Origin: Pseudodesulfovibrio tunisiensis
GTDB lineage: Bacteria > Desulfobacterota > Desulfovibrionia > Desulfovibrionales > Desulfovibrionaceae
DNA: 64,000 bases
Direction of reading: 5' to 3'
NCBI RefSeq assembly: GCF_022809775.1
Contig: NZ_CP094380.1
Coordinates: 806,001-870,000 of the forward strand
The notes under the pieces are model-generated. The model was not told the DNA's origin and searched no databases. It saw only the letters and a program-made list of their open reading frames with translations. A program made the translations under genes and the position numbers. Below, piece after piece: positions 27,609-36,301 of this stretch (within the stretch, counting starts at the first letter, position 1; every line of letters starts with the position of its first letter).

Positions 27609-30293
27609 TCAATTCGCATCCTCTGTATTCTCCGCAAGTCTTCCGGAAAGCTTCAAGGCTAGCTTGAGCTGTTGCTCCCGCGAAACCGTTCGACCATCGA
27701 TCATCGCGGCGGTTACCCGTTCGAGTATCCGGGCATAGACCGGCCCGGGTTCAATGCCCAGCTCCAGCAGATCATTGCCGTCGATTTCCAGAGATTCATA
27801 GCGCAATCTGGCAAGGTACTGGGAAATGTTCCTTCGAATCTCCTCCTTGCGGCTCCGAGCCATGAGAAAGAGTACCCCCTCCAGGGGCATGGGGTCGAGG
27901 ATGAAAAACAGTCGGCTCAATTTGGAGCGGCCCTCCTTCCAGCTCATCAACTTCATGAGCGCGTCCCCGATCATGCTGCGCATATGAATGAACTCACGCT
28001 CCTCGCGCTTGGAGAAATGCAGCCGTCTCGCAACCTGACTGATTTCGTCGCGTTTCACCCCCATGGTCAACCCCAGCATGAAAAGCTTCCACGGCTGGAC
28101 TTCGGGCTCCAGATACAACAGCTTGTACCAGTTGTGCACCTTGACCAGTTCCTGAAGCACGACAACCTTGTCCGAAGTCAGCTTGAGGTGTGGATGAATG
28201 GCTTCGAGAATTCCCAGCTCCTCCATGCGTTCCAGACAGCGCAGAGGATTATCCTCGGCCAGAATCGCCTGCATCTCGTGCATGATTCGGCTTCCGGAAA
28301 GTCTGTTGAACAAATTCAGATTCAGGGCATTCCTGATCAGACGCATGGTCTGACCACCGATATTGAAATCAAAACGCTGCTCGAATCTGATGGCCCGCAA
28401 AATGCGCGTCGGGTCTTCCACGAAGCTGAGGGAATGCAGGACCCGGACAGCCTTGTTCTTGATGTCCCGTTCCGCGCTGAAAAAGTCCACGAGCTGTCCG
28501 AAGCGATCCGGATTCAGGCGAAGAGCCAGGGCGTTGATGGTAAAATCGCGTCGGTACAGGTCCATCTTGATGGAAGACAGTTCAACAGTAGGCAGGGCCG
28601 CCGGATACTCGTAATATTCCAGCCGGGCCGTGGCCACGTCCACCCGCTGGTCGTCCTTGTCCAGAATGACGACTGCGGTCCTGAACTTGCGGTGCGCCTT
28701 GACGCGGCCGCCGAGCTTTTCGGCAAGGGCGTAGGCAAAGGCAATGCCGTCGCCTTCCACGACAAGGTCGATGTCGTAATTCCTTCGGCTGAGCAGAATA
28801 TCACGGACAAAACCGCCGACGGTGTAGACTTCCCATCCCAAATCCTGTCCCAGTTCACCAGCAGCACGAAGCAGTTCAAGCAGATCCGGCGGCAGCCTGT
28901 TGGACACGGTGGAAGCAATGTTCTTTTCCCTGCGCCGATCAGGCAGCAGGGTTTCCGGAATCCGGGCCGGTTCCTCGATGAGCAGATTCATGAGGTCGGT
29001 GCGGGTGATCACTCCGACCAGCTTGTCGTCATCCACAACGGGCAGCATGCGCTGCCGGTTGCCGAGAATGATTTCCATGACCTGATACAAATCCGTGTCC
29101 GGAGCCACGGTATTGAACCTGCGGACCATGTATTCGGTCAGATTGATGTCCCCGAGTCCATGGGAAACCGCCTTGTCCGCAATGTTGTGGCTGATCATGC
29201 CCACGCAGTGTTCGGTTCCCGCAGCCAGCACGGGCACGTCCTTGAGTCCGAACCGCGTCAGCAGTTCAACGGCATCGTCCAGAGTCCTGTCGTCCCCGAT
29301 GGTGATGGGAGGACGCGACATCAGCCCGTCCACAACCACCTGCGGGTTGATCTGCGAGTAGAACAGGGCGAACAGGTCGTCGCGCACCTCGGCAAGAGTC
29401 CTGTCCTTGATGGTGGCGGAAGCCGCGTACGCGTGTCCGCCTCCGCCAAGGGAGGAACAAATCTGGCCCACGTTCACGTCGGGATTCTTGGACCGGGCCA
29501 CAAGATGAATCCGGTCTCCCATGCGTCCGAGCGCGAACACCACGTTGATTTCCTCCATGTCCACCAGCTTGTGGATCAGGAACGCGAAATCCGGGACGAA
29601 TTTTTCCGTGGAAATTTCGGTCACCACCACTTCGATGCCATGAATGTCATATGTAGTGGCATTTTCCAGCAGGGTACCCAGGTTGGTAATCTGCTCCACG
29701 GACAATTCGCGTGACAGCAGGTCGGTTATCACGTCGATGTCCATGCCGTGACCGCGCAGCCATGCTGCAGCGGCAAGATCATGTTCCGTGGTGGACGAAA
29801 AACCGAACGAACCGGTGTCCTCGTATATGCCGAGCCCGAGCATGGTGGCTTCCTCCCGGTTCACCTCGATGCCCAGAGCGCGCATTTCCGCCACAAGAAT
29901 GGCCGTGGACGATCCCCACGGCTTGACCACGCTTTTTTCCGCAGCAAGGTCCTCGTCCGAATCCGGATGGTGATCATATAGATGTATTGTAATGTCATCG
30001 CGCTCAAGAAGAGGGCGCACATGCGGCAATCGCGACCGCTGCCGGGTGTCCACCACCACGAGCAGCTTCACCGAATCCGGGTCTATGTCCTTGAATGCCT
30101 TGAAATTGAAAAGGTACGTCGTGCTCTGGATGTAGAAGTTGCGCAGATTCTTTTCCTGACTACCGGGAAAAATCAGAACAGCATCCGGATACAGCTTGCT
30201 GGCTGCGACAATGGCGGCAAGTGCGTCGAAATCCGCATTGGCGTGGGCGGTGATTATGGTGTCCGCCTGAATCTTGGCTTTGGGTGTGGTCAT
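27609..30293 (-). CDS. DHH phosphoesterase / CBS / tRNA nucleotidyltransferase (poly(A) polymerase family) fusion
   Basis: An 894-residue three-part protein. Residues 1-310 are a DHH/DHHA1 phosphoesterase: TIITAHANADFDAL, then LVVVDTRQRSR, then LYDHHPDSD, then GGGGHAYAASATIK. Residues ~315-440 hold two CBS domains (VLAAGTEHCVGMISHN and LPVVDDDKLVGVITRTDL). From ~465 comes the class II nucleotidyltransferase head and neck: YTVGGFVRDILLSRRNYDID with GG and DxD catalytic marks, and RRDFTINALAL. The family contains A-adding tRNA nucleotidyltransferases that share CCA synthesis with a separate CC-adding enzyme. The combination implies RNA 3'-end synthesis joined to nucleotide or oligonucleotide hydrolysis under adenylate control. 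Its stop-to-start gap to xerD is small. Confidence 0.9.
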   Translation of the reverse strand: MTTPKAKIQADTIITAHANADFDALAAIVAASKLYPDAVLIFPGSQEKNLRNFYIQSTTYLFNFKAFKDIDPDSVKLLVVVDTRQRSRLPHVRPLLERDDITIHLYDHHPDSDEDLAAEKSVVKPWGSSTAILVAEMRALGIEVNREEATMLGLGIYEDTGSFGFSSTTEHDLAAAAWLRGHGMDIDVITDLLSRELSVEQITNLGTLLENATTYDIHGIEVVVTEISTEKFVPDFAFLIHKLVDMEEINVVFALGRMGDRIHLVARSKNPDVNVGQICSSLGGGGHAYAASATIKDRTLAEVRDDLFALFYSQINPQVVVDGLMSRPPITIGDDRTLDDAVELLTRFGLKDVPVLAAGTEHCVGMISHNIADKAVSHGLGDINLTEYMVRRFNTVAPDTDLYQVMEIILGNRQRMLPVVDDDKLVGVITRTDLMNLLIEEPARIPETLLPDRRREKNIASTVSNRLPPDLLELLRAAGELGQDLGWEVYTVGGFVRDILLSRRNYDIDLVVEGDGIAFAYALAEKLGGRVKAHRKFRTAVVILDKDDQRVDVATARLEYYEYPAALPTVELSSIKMDLYRRDFTINALALRLNPDRFGQLVDFFSAERDIKNKAVRVLHSLSFVEDPTRILRAIRFEQRFDFNIGGQTMRLIRNALNLNLFNRLSGSRIMHEMQAILAEDNPLRCLERMEELGILEAIHPHLKLTSDKVVVLQELVKVHNWYKLLYLEPEVQPWKLFMLGLTMGVKRDEISQVARRLHFSKREEREFIHMRSMIGDALMKLMSWKEGRSKLSRLFFILDPMPLEGVLFLMARSRKEEIRRNISQYLARLRYESLEIDGNDLLELGIEPGPVYARILERVTAAMIDGRTVSREQQLKLALKLSGRLAENTEDAN

Positions 30294-30317
30294 GTCGTGG
30301 TTCTGAATTCTGAAGGG

Positions 30318-31247
30318 TTACATGCCTGATCTCGGGTGAAATTCCTTGTGCAGGGCCCGAAGCCGTCCGGCCTGCACATGCGTGTATATCTCCGTGGCAC
30401 TGATGTCCGCATGGCCGAGCAAAAGCTGCACGGTGCGCAAGTCCGCACCGCCTTCCAGCAGATGCGTGGCAAAGGAATGGCGGAACGTGTGCGGAGAAAT
30501 GCTGCGCTTGATTCCGGCCTCGGCAGCATAGCGTTTGATCAGTTTCCACACGCCCTGACGGCTCAACCCCTTGCCGGAGCGGTTGAGAAACAGAAAATCC
30601 TGAGCCGGGCGAAAAGTCGGACGCGTGGTCGAAAGATATTGGGCCAGAACTTCCTGTGCCGTGTAGTGAACCGGAACCAGCCGCTCCTTGGCACCCTTGC
30701 CGAAGACACGCAACAATCCGGTCTGCGGGTCGTAGTCCAGCACTCTGAGTCCGATCAGTTCGGAAACGCGAAGCCCGGCCGCGTACAAAAGCTCCAGCAT
30801 GGCGCGGTCACGCATGCCCAGCCGAGTGCTCGTGTCCGGCAGGGCGAGAATGCGGGCCATTTCTTCACGCAGAAGGAATTCGGGCAGTTTCTTGGGCAGC
30901 TTGGGGTTCTCCAGCAGTTGGGCAGGATTTTCCCTGTACCAGCCTTCCTCGGTGGCGAAAACGAAAAAACCGCGCAGGGAAGAAAGATGCCGAGCCAGAG
31001 AACGGCTCGCCAACCCCCGCACCCTCAGATGCGTGAGATACAAGAAAAGGACGCGGCTCGTCACCTCTTCGAGCGTGGCGGATTTGCTCTCCAGAAAATC
31101 AAGCAGAGAAGAAAGGTCCGTGGAATATCCGCTGAGGCTGTTTTCGGAAAGGCCCTTTTCCACGAGCAGATGCTCAAGATAGCGATCCACCCAGGGGTGG
31201 ACCGCGACCTGTTCGGAAGAAGAGAGGGTATCTGCTGTTTCAACCAT
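30318..31247 (-). CDS. xerD: Tyrosine recombinase XerD/XerC-type
   Basis: About 309 residues from the ATG at 31247, the usual size. All catalytic residues are visible: Arg in GLRVSELIGL, Lys in FGKGAKERLVP, His-x-x-Arg in SPHTFRHSFATHLLEGGADL (H and R), His in LLGHADISATEIY and the nucleophile Tyr in EIYTHV. The N-terminal SAM-like DNA-binding domain has ENSLSGYSTDLSSLLDFL. It resolves chromosome dimers at dif with a partner recombinase. The frame is open up to 31391, but the extension has no conserved features. Shine-Dalgarno is weak, so the start is uncertain. Confidence 0.9.
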   Translation of the reverse strand: MVETADTLSSSEQVAVHPWVDRYLEHLLVEKGLSENSLSGYSTDLSSLLDFLESKSATLEEVTSRVLFLYLTHLRVRGLASRSLARHLSSLRGFFVFATEEGWYRENPAQLLENPKLPKKLPEFLLREEMARILALPDTSTRLGMRDRAMLELLYAAGLRVSELIGLRVLDYDPQTGLLRVFGKGAKERLVPVHYTAQEVLAQYLSTTRPTFRPAQDFLFLNRSGKGLSRQGVWKLIKRYAAEAGIKRSISPHTFRHSFATHLLEGGADLRTVQLLLGHADISATEIYTHVQAGRLRALHKEFHPRSGM

Positions 31248-31374
31248 GCCTTGATCACACGCTTCGGTTGCTGATAAAAAAGCATTTCCGCACATTGCAC
31301 GAATGCGGATTCGGAAAAAGCCTACACGTTCCATCAAACGCCCACAAGAGCGGAGCAGGGCGCAAGGGCGACCA

Positions 31375-31403
31375 TTGACAGTGATGCGCACCCCATTTAT
31401 GAG
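31375..31403 (+). promoter_or_regulatory. Sigma-70-type promoter for the dapL-folK unit
   Basis: TTGACA (31375-31380), 17 nt, then TATGAG (31398-31403), 35 nt before the start codon. A perfect -35 with a 4/6 -10 element and optimal spacing. Confidence 0.65.
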
Positions 31404-31438
31404 TTTCTTTCTTACGTTTTTTCAAGGAGAGAGTATAC

Positions 31439-32605
31439 ATGTCAAATTTCAAGCTCGCTGACAGGCTGGCCATGCTGCCCCCGTACCTTTTCGCCGCCAT
31501 CGACAAGGCAAAGGCGGAGGTCGCGGCACAGGGCATGGACATCATCAGCCTGGGCATCGGCGACCCGGATCTGCCCACTCCCGATTTCATCATTGAAGCG
31601 CTTCATGAAGCCGCGAAAAAGCCCGTGAACCACCAGTATCCGTCCTATATCGGCATGCTGGCGTTCCGGCAGGCCGTGGCGGACTGGTACAAGGAGCGGT
31701 TCAATGTGGATCTGAACCCGAACACGGAAATCGTGAGCCTGATCGGGTCCAAGGAGGGAATCGCGCACTTCCCCCTGGCATTCATCAACCCCGGGGATCT
31801 GGCGATCGTGGCGACGCCGAACTATCCGGTCTATCCGGTTGCCACCAATTTTGCGGGTGGAAGAGTCAAATATTTCCCGCTGCTTGAGGAAAACGACTTC
31901 CTGCTCGATCTCGACGCCATCGACGAAGACACCTGGCGCGAGGCCAAGATGATTTTCGTGTGCTACCCGAACAACCCCACGGCAGCCACGGCCACCCCTG
32001 AATTCTACAGAAAACTGGTGGACAAGGCTCGTGAGTTCAACGTGATCGTGGTGTCGGATCTGGCATACTCGGAAATCTACTACGATCCGGCCAAAAAACC
32101 GCTTTCCATCATGGAAACCCCGGGCGCCAAGGATGTGGCCATCGAATTCCATTCCCTGTCCAAGACCTACAACATGACGGGCTGGCGCATCGGCATGGCC
32201 GTCGGCAACCCGCAGCTCGTGGCCGGTCTCGGCAAGGTCAAGGAAAACGTGGATTCCGGCATCTTCCAGGCTGTTCAGGAAGCGGCAGTCGCCGCTCTCA
32301 GGCACGGCGAACCTCACGCCGAAAAATTCAGGGCCATCTACAAGGAACGCCGCGACGTGGTGAGCCATGCCCTAAACAAGATCGGCATCAGGCATCGCGT
32401 GCCCGACGCATCCTTTTATCTCTGGTGCAACACCCCCGAAGGCCATACTTCGTCCGAATTCGTGACCAGCGTCCTGAAGCAGACAGGCGTGGTGCTCACC
32501 CCGGGCAACGGCTTCGGCAAGCCGGGAGAAGGGTATTTCCGCATCTCCCTGACCGTGAACAATGATCTGCTCGAGGAGGCGGTATCACGGATATCCAAAC
32601 TGTAA
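31439..32605 (+). CDS. dapL: LL-diaminopimelate aminotransferase-like class I/II PLP aminotransferase
   Basis: A 388-residue PLP-dependent aminotransferase. Hallmarks are SLGIGDPDLPTPDFI, the segment YPSYIGMLAFRQAV, VCYPNNPTAATAT, and the PLP-lysine motif HSLSKTYNMTGWRIG. These fit the DapL/DapL2 branch that converts tetrahydrodipicolinate to LL-diaminopimelate in one step, as in other Desulfovibrio. The class includes other aminotransferases, so the substrate is inferred, supported by lysA in the same window. An AAGGAGA Shine-Dalgarno and a good promoter lie upstream. Its last 22 bases overlap the probable start of folK. Confidence 0.85.
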   Translation: MSNFKLADRLAMLPPYLFAAIDKAKAEVAAQGMDIISLGIGDPDLPTPDFIIEALHEAAKKPVNHQYPSYIGMLAFRQAVADWYKERFNVDLNPNTEIVSLIGSKEGIAHFPLAFINPGDLAIVATPNYPVYPVATNFAGGRVKYFPLLEENDFLLDLDAIDEDTWREAKMIFVCYPNNPTAATATPEFYRKLVDKAREFNVIVVSDLAYSEIYYDPAKKPLSIMETPGAKDVAIEFHSLSKTYNMTGWRIGMAVGNPQLVAGLGKVKENVDSGIFQAVQEAAVAALRHGEPHAEKFRAIYKERRDVVSHALNKIGIRHRVPDASFYLWCNTPEGHTSSEFVTSVLKQTGVVLTPGNGFGKPGEGYFRISLTVNNDLLEEAVSRISKL

Positions 32606-33102
32606 CCTGCTACGTCGGCCTTGGTTCCAACATGGGCGAACCCGAGGACAACCTGAACGAGGCTCTGGCGCGGCTGGAAACCTATGGTGACGAGATCACC
32701 CTGAAGCGGCAGTCCGAATACTACCAGACCGAACCGCAGGGCGAGATCAAGGATCAGCCCTGGTTCACGAATCAGGTGGTGGAACTGGAAATCGACGCGG
32801 AAATATGGTCTCCGGAAGGCTTTCTGTCCACCTGCAAGGCCATAGAAGGACAGTTGGGTCGAACCTGCGGGAAAAAGGATGGTCCGCGTCCACTGGACAT
32901 GGACATCCTTCTCTGGGGGGATTCCGTTCAGGAAAGCGATTTCCTGACCATTCCGCATCCCAGAGCGACCAGGAGGGCGTTCGTGCTCATCCCGCTGAAG
33001 GAAATTGCCCCGGACCTCGTGTTTCCCGACGGAACCACAATCGACCAGGCACTCGATTCCATTTCCTACAGGATGGAAGACAGGAAGATCTGGCAGGACT
33101 AA
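32584..33102 (+). CDS. folK: 6-hydroxymethyl-7,8-dihydropterin pyrophosphokinase, apparently non-AUG start
   Basis: Catalyses pyrophosphoryl transfer in folate synthesis. The conserved opening YVGLGSN, the middle GPRPLDMDILLWGD and IPHPRATRRAFVLIPLKEIAPDL are all clear. However, the first ATG in frame (32632) lies after the conserved YVGLGSN, and the frame back to the TGA at 32563 has no ATG, GTG or TTG. A GGAGG (32575-32579) is followed by ATC at 32584 (4 nt) and ACG at 32587 (7 nt); either could serve as a rare start. I annotate from 32584 (172 residues). Overlap with the dapL end supports translational coupling. An indel in the data is the alternative. Confidence 0.82.
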   Translation: MTDIQTVTCYVGLGSNMGEPEDNLNEALARLETYGDEITLKRQSEYYQTEPQGEIKDQPWFTNQVVELEIDAEIWSPEGFLSTCKAIEGQLGRTCGKKDGPRPLDMDILLWGDSVQESDFLTIPHPRATRRAFVLIPLKEIAPDLVFPDGTTIDQALDSISYRMEDRKIWQD

Positions 33103-33133
33103 TGCTCGCGGCCACCGCCGAAAGGACGACATC

Positions 33134-33412
33134 ATGCTGAAATTTGTAATCATAGGCGTTGCCCTGTTCATTGTGTACAAGCTGTTCATGGGCGACAAGA
33201 AGAAGCGGGAGATGAACCAGGCCAAGGAAACCAAGCGTAAAGTCGCTACCGGCGAAATGGTCAAGGACCCTATCTGCGGGACCTACGTCAAAAAGGACGG
33301 AGACATCCGCGTCAGGGAAGGGGACAAGGTTCATGTGTTCTGTTCCTATGAGTGCCGGGACAAGTATTTGAAGCAGCTTGAAGCGGTGACCATTGAAAAG
33401 GAAGACGACTAA
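33134..33412 (+). CDS. Small membrane-anchored YHS/TRASH-like protein
   Basis: A 92-residue protein. The N-terminal hydrophobic stretch MLKFVIIGVALFIVYKLF should anchor it in the membrane. A lysine-rich linker follows. The C-terminal part has KDPICGTYVKKD and VFCSYECRDKYLKQL, a metal-binding cysteine layout of the YHS/TRASH type also found in PP0621-like small proteins. Its role is not known. It follows folK by 31 nt and is closed by a terminator, so it ends the dapL-folK unit. Confidence 0.75.
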   Translation: MLKFVIIGVALFIVYKLFMGDKKKREMNQAKETKRKVATGEMVKDPICGTYVKKDGDIRVREGDKVHVFCSYECRDKYLKQLEAVTIEKEDD

Positions 33413-33430
33413 ATCATCTCGGACACAAAA

Positions 33431-33454
33431 GGGCTCATTTCGAGCCCTTTTTTT
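33431..33454 (+). terminator. Rho-independent terminator
   Basis: Stem GGGCTC/GAGCCC (33431-33436 with 33442-33447) followed by seven T residues, 18 nt past the YHS-like gene stop. Confidence 0.88.
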
Positions 33455-33911
33455 ACGCAAAGAACTTAGTCAGTTGACAAACACACACTTAACCTGCAGA
33501 AATAGTTGACTTTAGGTCATTTGACAAAGCCAGTTTTCCAACCAATCAACGACAGACAGCCCATCCTGACCGGTAAGTGTCTTACCTGAAAAAGCAACAC
33601 TCAAAATTCAGTCGCTGCTTAATTCGGTAAAACCGGTTTTGACCTTTCAAAGAGAACTTGAACCAAGGCCATACTTGACACAACATCCAGATATTAAAGA
33701 GATAAAATCAATATCATTTTGATGTCTCATAATGTAAATTATGTAAACTTTTAAAAATGGCAACCCCCTTTGGACATGTAAATTACGCTTTCCGATGGGT
33801 TTCGATTCGACACAGGACCCAAATTTGCGCCGTTGAGCATTTTTCTGGCTGCTGCTAGATTACACATCGAAAATTTGAAAAAAATGTCCGAGAAACCCCA
33901 TAAGACTGCTC
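33455..33911. other. AT-rich intergenic region without a recognised gene
   Basis: About 450 bp of clearly lower GC than the surroundings. It holds several TTGAC-containing stretches (near 33475, 33505, 33527, 33640, 33674), two copies of GTAAATTA (near 33734 and 33779) and a near-palindrome GGTAAAACCGGTTTTGACC at 33626-33644. I find no convincing coding sequence or known RNA. It probably holds the promoter and regulatory sites of the TPR gene. Confidence 0.4.
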
Positions 33912-36026
33912 ATGAAAGCACCTCTCTTCCATTCCTCTTTTCTGGCTGCATTGTTTTGCGCCCTGCTTTTGGCTGGCGCCGGACCTGCTGACGCGGCTCC
34001 CGCGGAATCCTTTGAGCACTGGCTTGAAAAATATGGCGCATGGGACCAATTGGAAAAGGAATATGCGACTCAGGAATCGGTTGCGACTTCCGAAACATCC
34101 ACCCTCAAGCGCGCCGAGGTGTATCTGAACCTCAACTCGCCGGACAAGGCCCTGGAGATCGTGGAAATGACTCCGGCCTTTGACGACGATCCTTCAGAGG
34201 CTTCCCGGCTGTGGATCGGCGGTCAGGCACACCGGGCCCTTGGAGACCTCTCCCGCGCCGTGCTCTGGTTTTCCCAGGCATCCCGGCACATGGACGACAA
34301 GACACTGGCCGCCCGCTGCAAGGCGGAACCTCGGCTTGATATTGTCTGGCGCGATGCCTGGCGCAATCTTTTATGGACATGTGATGCCAATTTCACCGCC
34401 TCTCGGGAGGCCCAACTGAAAACCCTGAATGAAAGCCTTGAGATTGCGGAAAAAGTCTGGGGAGGTCCATTCTGGGAGAAAGCCCGCTTCATTCTTGAGC
34501 GCATCTCCGGAACCGCCATAGCGGAAGCAGCTCCTCAGACCTCGACATCAAGCACTCCTCCTGCCACCACTGCCGTCTCCCCGAACGATACTCGCGTTAT
34601 CGGCATGGCCGCTGCCGCGCTCTCCCTTCAGCAATTCGACAAGGCCAGGGAACTGCTGAACACGATATCCGCTTCAACCGTCCGCCAATTCTGGCTCGAT
34701 CTGGAATCCTTTCTCGAATCGGGAAGCAGCAATCTGAACATGGCCCCCTACCGCGCCGAAGGCTATCTCAAGCCCTTGGCGTTCTGGTCCGGAGACATTC
34801 TTTCCCGGTATGCGGAAAACCGGGACGCATGGTTCCTCGGCAATCCCGATTCCACGCCGTGGACCCGATTCCGCAACGAGCTTCTGGACATGGCCCCTGC
34901 CGAAGCCTATCAGGCCATCGACAAGGAGCTGGGATCCATGCTCATTTCCGAACAGACCGCCAGACTCCTTCGCAACTTCAAGCTGGCCTATGCACTGACG
35001 CACGGAGAAACCGTTCTGGCCAGCTCCCTCTGGGCCAATGTGGATAAACGGAACCTCCCTCTTTCATTGAAACTGGCAGGAATGCTTCTCTTCAAGGAAA
35101 ACTTGAAGGATGTTCTGACGTCCGATACTCGACTTTCATTTCAGGAAGCCCCTCTCCTCTCCTCCCTGAGTGGCGCTGCAGGGCTGGACCTTGCGGCTTC
35201 CCATGAAGCCCCCTTCTGGACCGCGATTTCCGACGACCAACTGGAAGATTTTGCCACGGACACCTACCCGATGGATCGTCTGCTTCTCCTCGCCTATTGG
35301 CAGCAGCGCCTTGGCGCCGGAGAAGACGTCAATCTGGCCAAACGAGCCGCCTTCCTTTTCAAGGGAACTTCCTTCGGCATCCAAAGTCTGCTTTCACTGG
35401 CCGACCACGAAGTCCGCAAAAAGGATTTGCGGCTTGCCGCCTTCTATCTGAATCAGATCAACGAACGCATGCTGCCCGAACCTTTGCGCGCCTCCTGGCT
35501 CGATGCCAAAATTCGGTTGGAACTGGAATCCGGACGGCCGGACAAGGCTCTTGAGACATATACCGAGCTGGTCAGTCTTTCCAATGACATGGTACCCGCC
35601 ATGACGCGGCTTCGCGTGGCCCTGCTTCTGCAGCAACGCCGCAATTTCAAGGCGGCGGAACGCGAGCTGCTCGCACTCTGGGAACAACGGGGCTCGCTCT
35701 CGACCGAACTTCAGGCCGAAACCCTGTTTTGGCTCGGAGAAGGAGAACAGGGCATGGGCAACAGCCGCAAGGCGCTGGATTATTACCTCAAACTGGCCTG
35801 GCAGTACCCGCAGGAAAATATCTGGGCTCTGACCGCCATGTACCGCGCATCCATCATTTACGAGCGCAATGGGAAATACGAAACCGCCAAACGACTGCTC
35901 GGAACCGTGGTCAAACAAGCCGACCGCAAGGAACAACGCGACGCCGCAAAGGCCCGACTCGCCGCCATCGAGAAGAAGATGGGCAGAAAGACCGACAGAA
36001 AAAGCGCGCTGGTCTACCCCTTCTAG
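33912..36026 (+). CDS. Secreted TPR-repeat protein
   Basis: A 704-residue protein with a classical signal peptide (FLAALFCALLLAGAGPADAAPA, cleavage near residue 29), so periplasmic. The body is helical repeats of TPR type, clearest in the C-terminal third: AETLFWLGEGEQGMGNSRKALDYYLKLAWQYP and AMYRASIIYERNGKYETAKRLL, each about 34 residues. A Ser/Thr/Pro linker lies near residues 205-220. It could be a periplasmic scaffold or outer-membrane assembly helper; no catalytic motif is seen. It stands alone between a long AT-rich leader and a strong terminator. No good Shine-Dalgarno precedes the ATG. Confidence 0.75.
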   Translation: MKAPLFHSSFLAALFCALLLAGAGPADAAPAESFEHWLEKYGAWDQLEKEYATQESVATSETSTLKRAEVYLNLNSPDKALEIVEMTPAFDDDPSEASRLWIGGQAHRALGDLSRAVLWFSQASRHMDDKTLAARCKAEPRLDIVWRDAWRNLLWTCDANFTASREAQLKTLNESLEIAEKVWGGPFWEKARFILERISGTAIAEAAPQTSTSSTPPATTAVSPNDTRVIGMAAAALSLQQFDKARELLNTISASTVRQFWLDLESFLESGSSNLNMAPYRAEGYLKPLAFWSGDILSRYAENRDAWFLGNPDSTPWTRFRNELLDMAPAEAYQAIDKELGSMLISEQTARLLRNFKLAYALTHGETVLASSLWANVDKRNLPLSLKLAGMLLFKENLKDVLTSDTRLSFQEAPLLSSLSGAAGLDLAASHEAPFWTAISDDQLEDFATDTYPMDRLLLLAYWQQRLGAGEDVNLAKRAAFLFKGTSFGIQSLLSLADHEVRKKDLRLAAFYLNQINERMLPEPLRASWLDAKIRLELESGRPDKALETYTELVSLSNDMVPAMTRLRVALLLQQRRNFKAAERELLALWEQRGSLSTELQAETLFWLGEGEQGMGNSRKALDYYLKLAWQYPQENIWALTAMYRASIIYERNGKYETAKRLLGTVVKQADRKEQRDAAKARLAAIEKKMGRKTDRKSALVYPF

Positions 36027-36041
36027 CAGTACCCCAAAAGC

Positions 36042-36078
36042 AAAGGGCGCACTCCGATCGGAGTGCGCCCTTTTTCTG
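36042..36078 (+). terminator. Rho-independent terminator, perfect palindrome
   Basis: AAAGGGCGCACTCC and its reverse complement around a central GATC (36042-36073), followed by T residues. It lies 16 nt after the TPR gene stop. Confidence 0.9.
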
Positions 36079-36188
36079 GTTCATCTCGTCCTTGAAGAAA
36101 TTCCTTTGGTGTCCACCTGTTTGAGGACGCCTCGGCTCTGCCTCATTTCACACCAATTTAGTCTTTATTTACGGAATCATATCTTCTT

Positions 36189-36216
36189 GACACTCCATTC
36201 CTTCTTCGGCTAATCC
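36189..36216 (+). promoter_or_regulatory. Possible sigma-70 promoter upstream of the Fur box
   Basis: TTGACA at 36189-36194, a 16-nt spacer and GCTAAT at 36211-36216 (4/6 match). It lies just upstream of the Fur-like operator. The -10 match is modest. Confidence 0.4.
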
Positions 36217-36228
36217 TCGCCCTTGTTG

Positions 36229-36257
36229 AAAATGAAAACGATTTTCGATTTCATTAA
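36229..36257. promoter_or_regulatory. Fur-box-like operator
   Basis: The 27-nt stretch is built of GAAAAT-type hexamers in inverted order around GAAAACGATTTTC, matching the overlapping hexamer layout of Fur operators (GATAATGATAATCATTATC consensus). It sits 45-70 bp before the outer-membrane protein gene. Iron control is inferred. Confidence 0.65.
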
Positions 36258-36301
36258 AATCCCGGAGGGAAGGATTTGGCAAAAACAAACAGGAGGAACA
36301 T

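Noticed and set aside
27672..29714. 680-codon plus-strand open frame opposite the DHH/CBS/nucleotidyltransferase gene
   Set aside because: Shadow frame; the minus-strand gene carries all conserved motifs.
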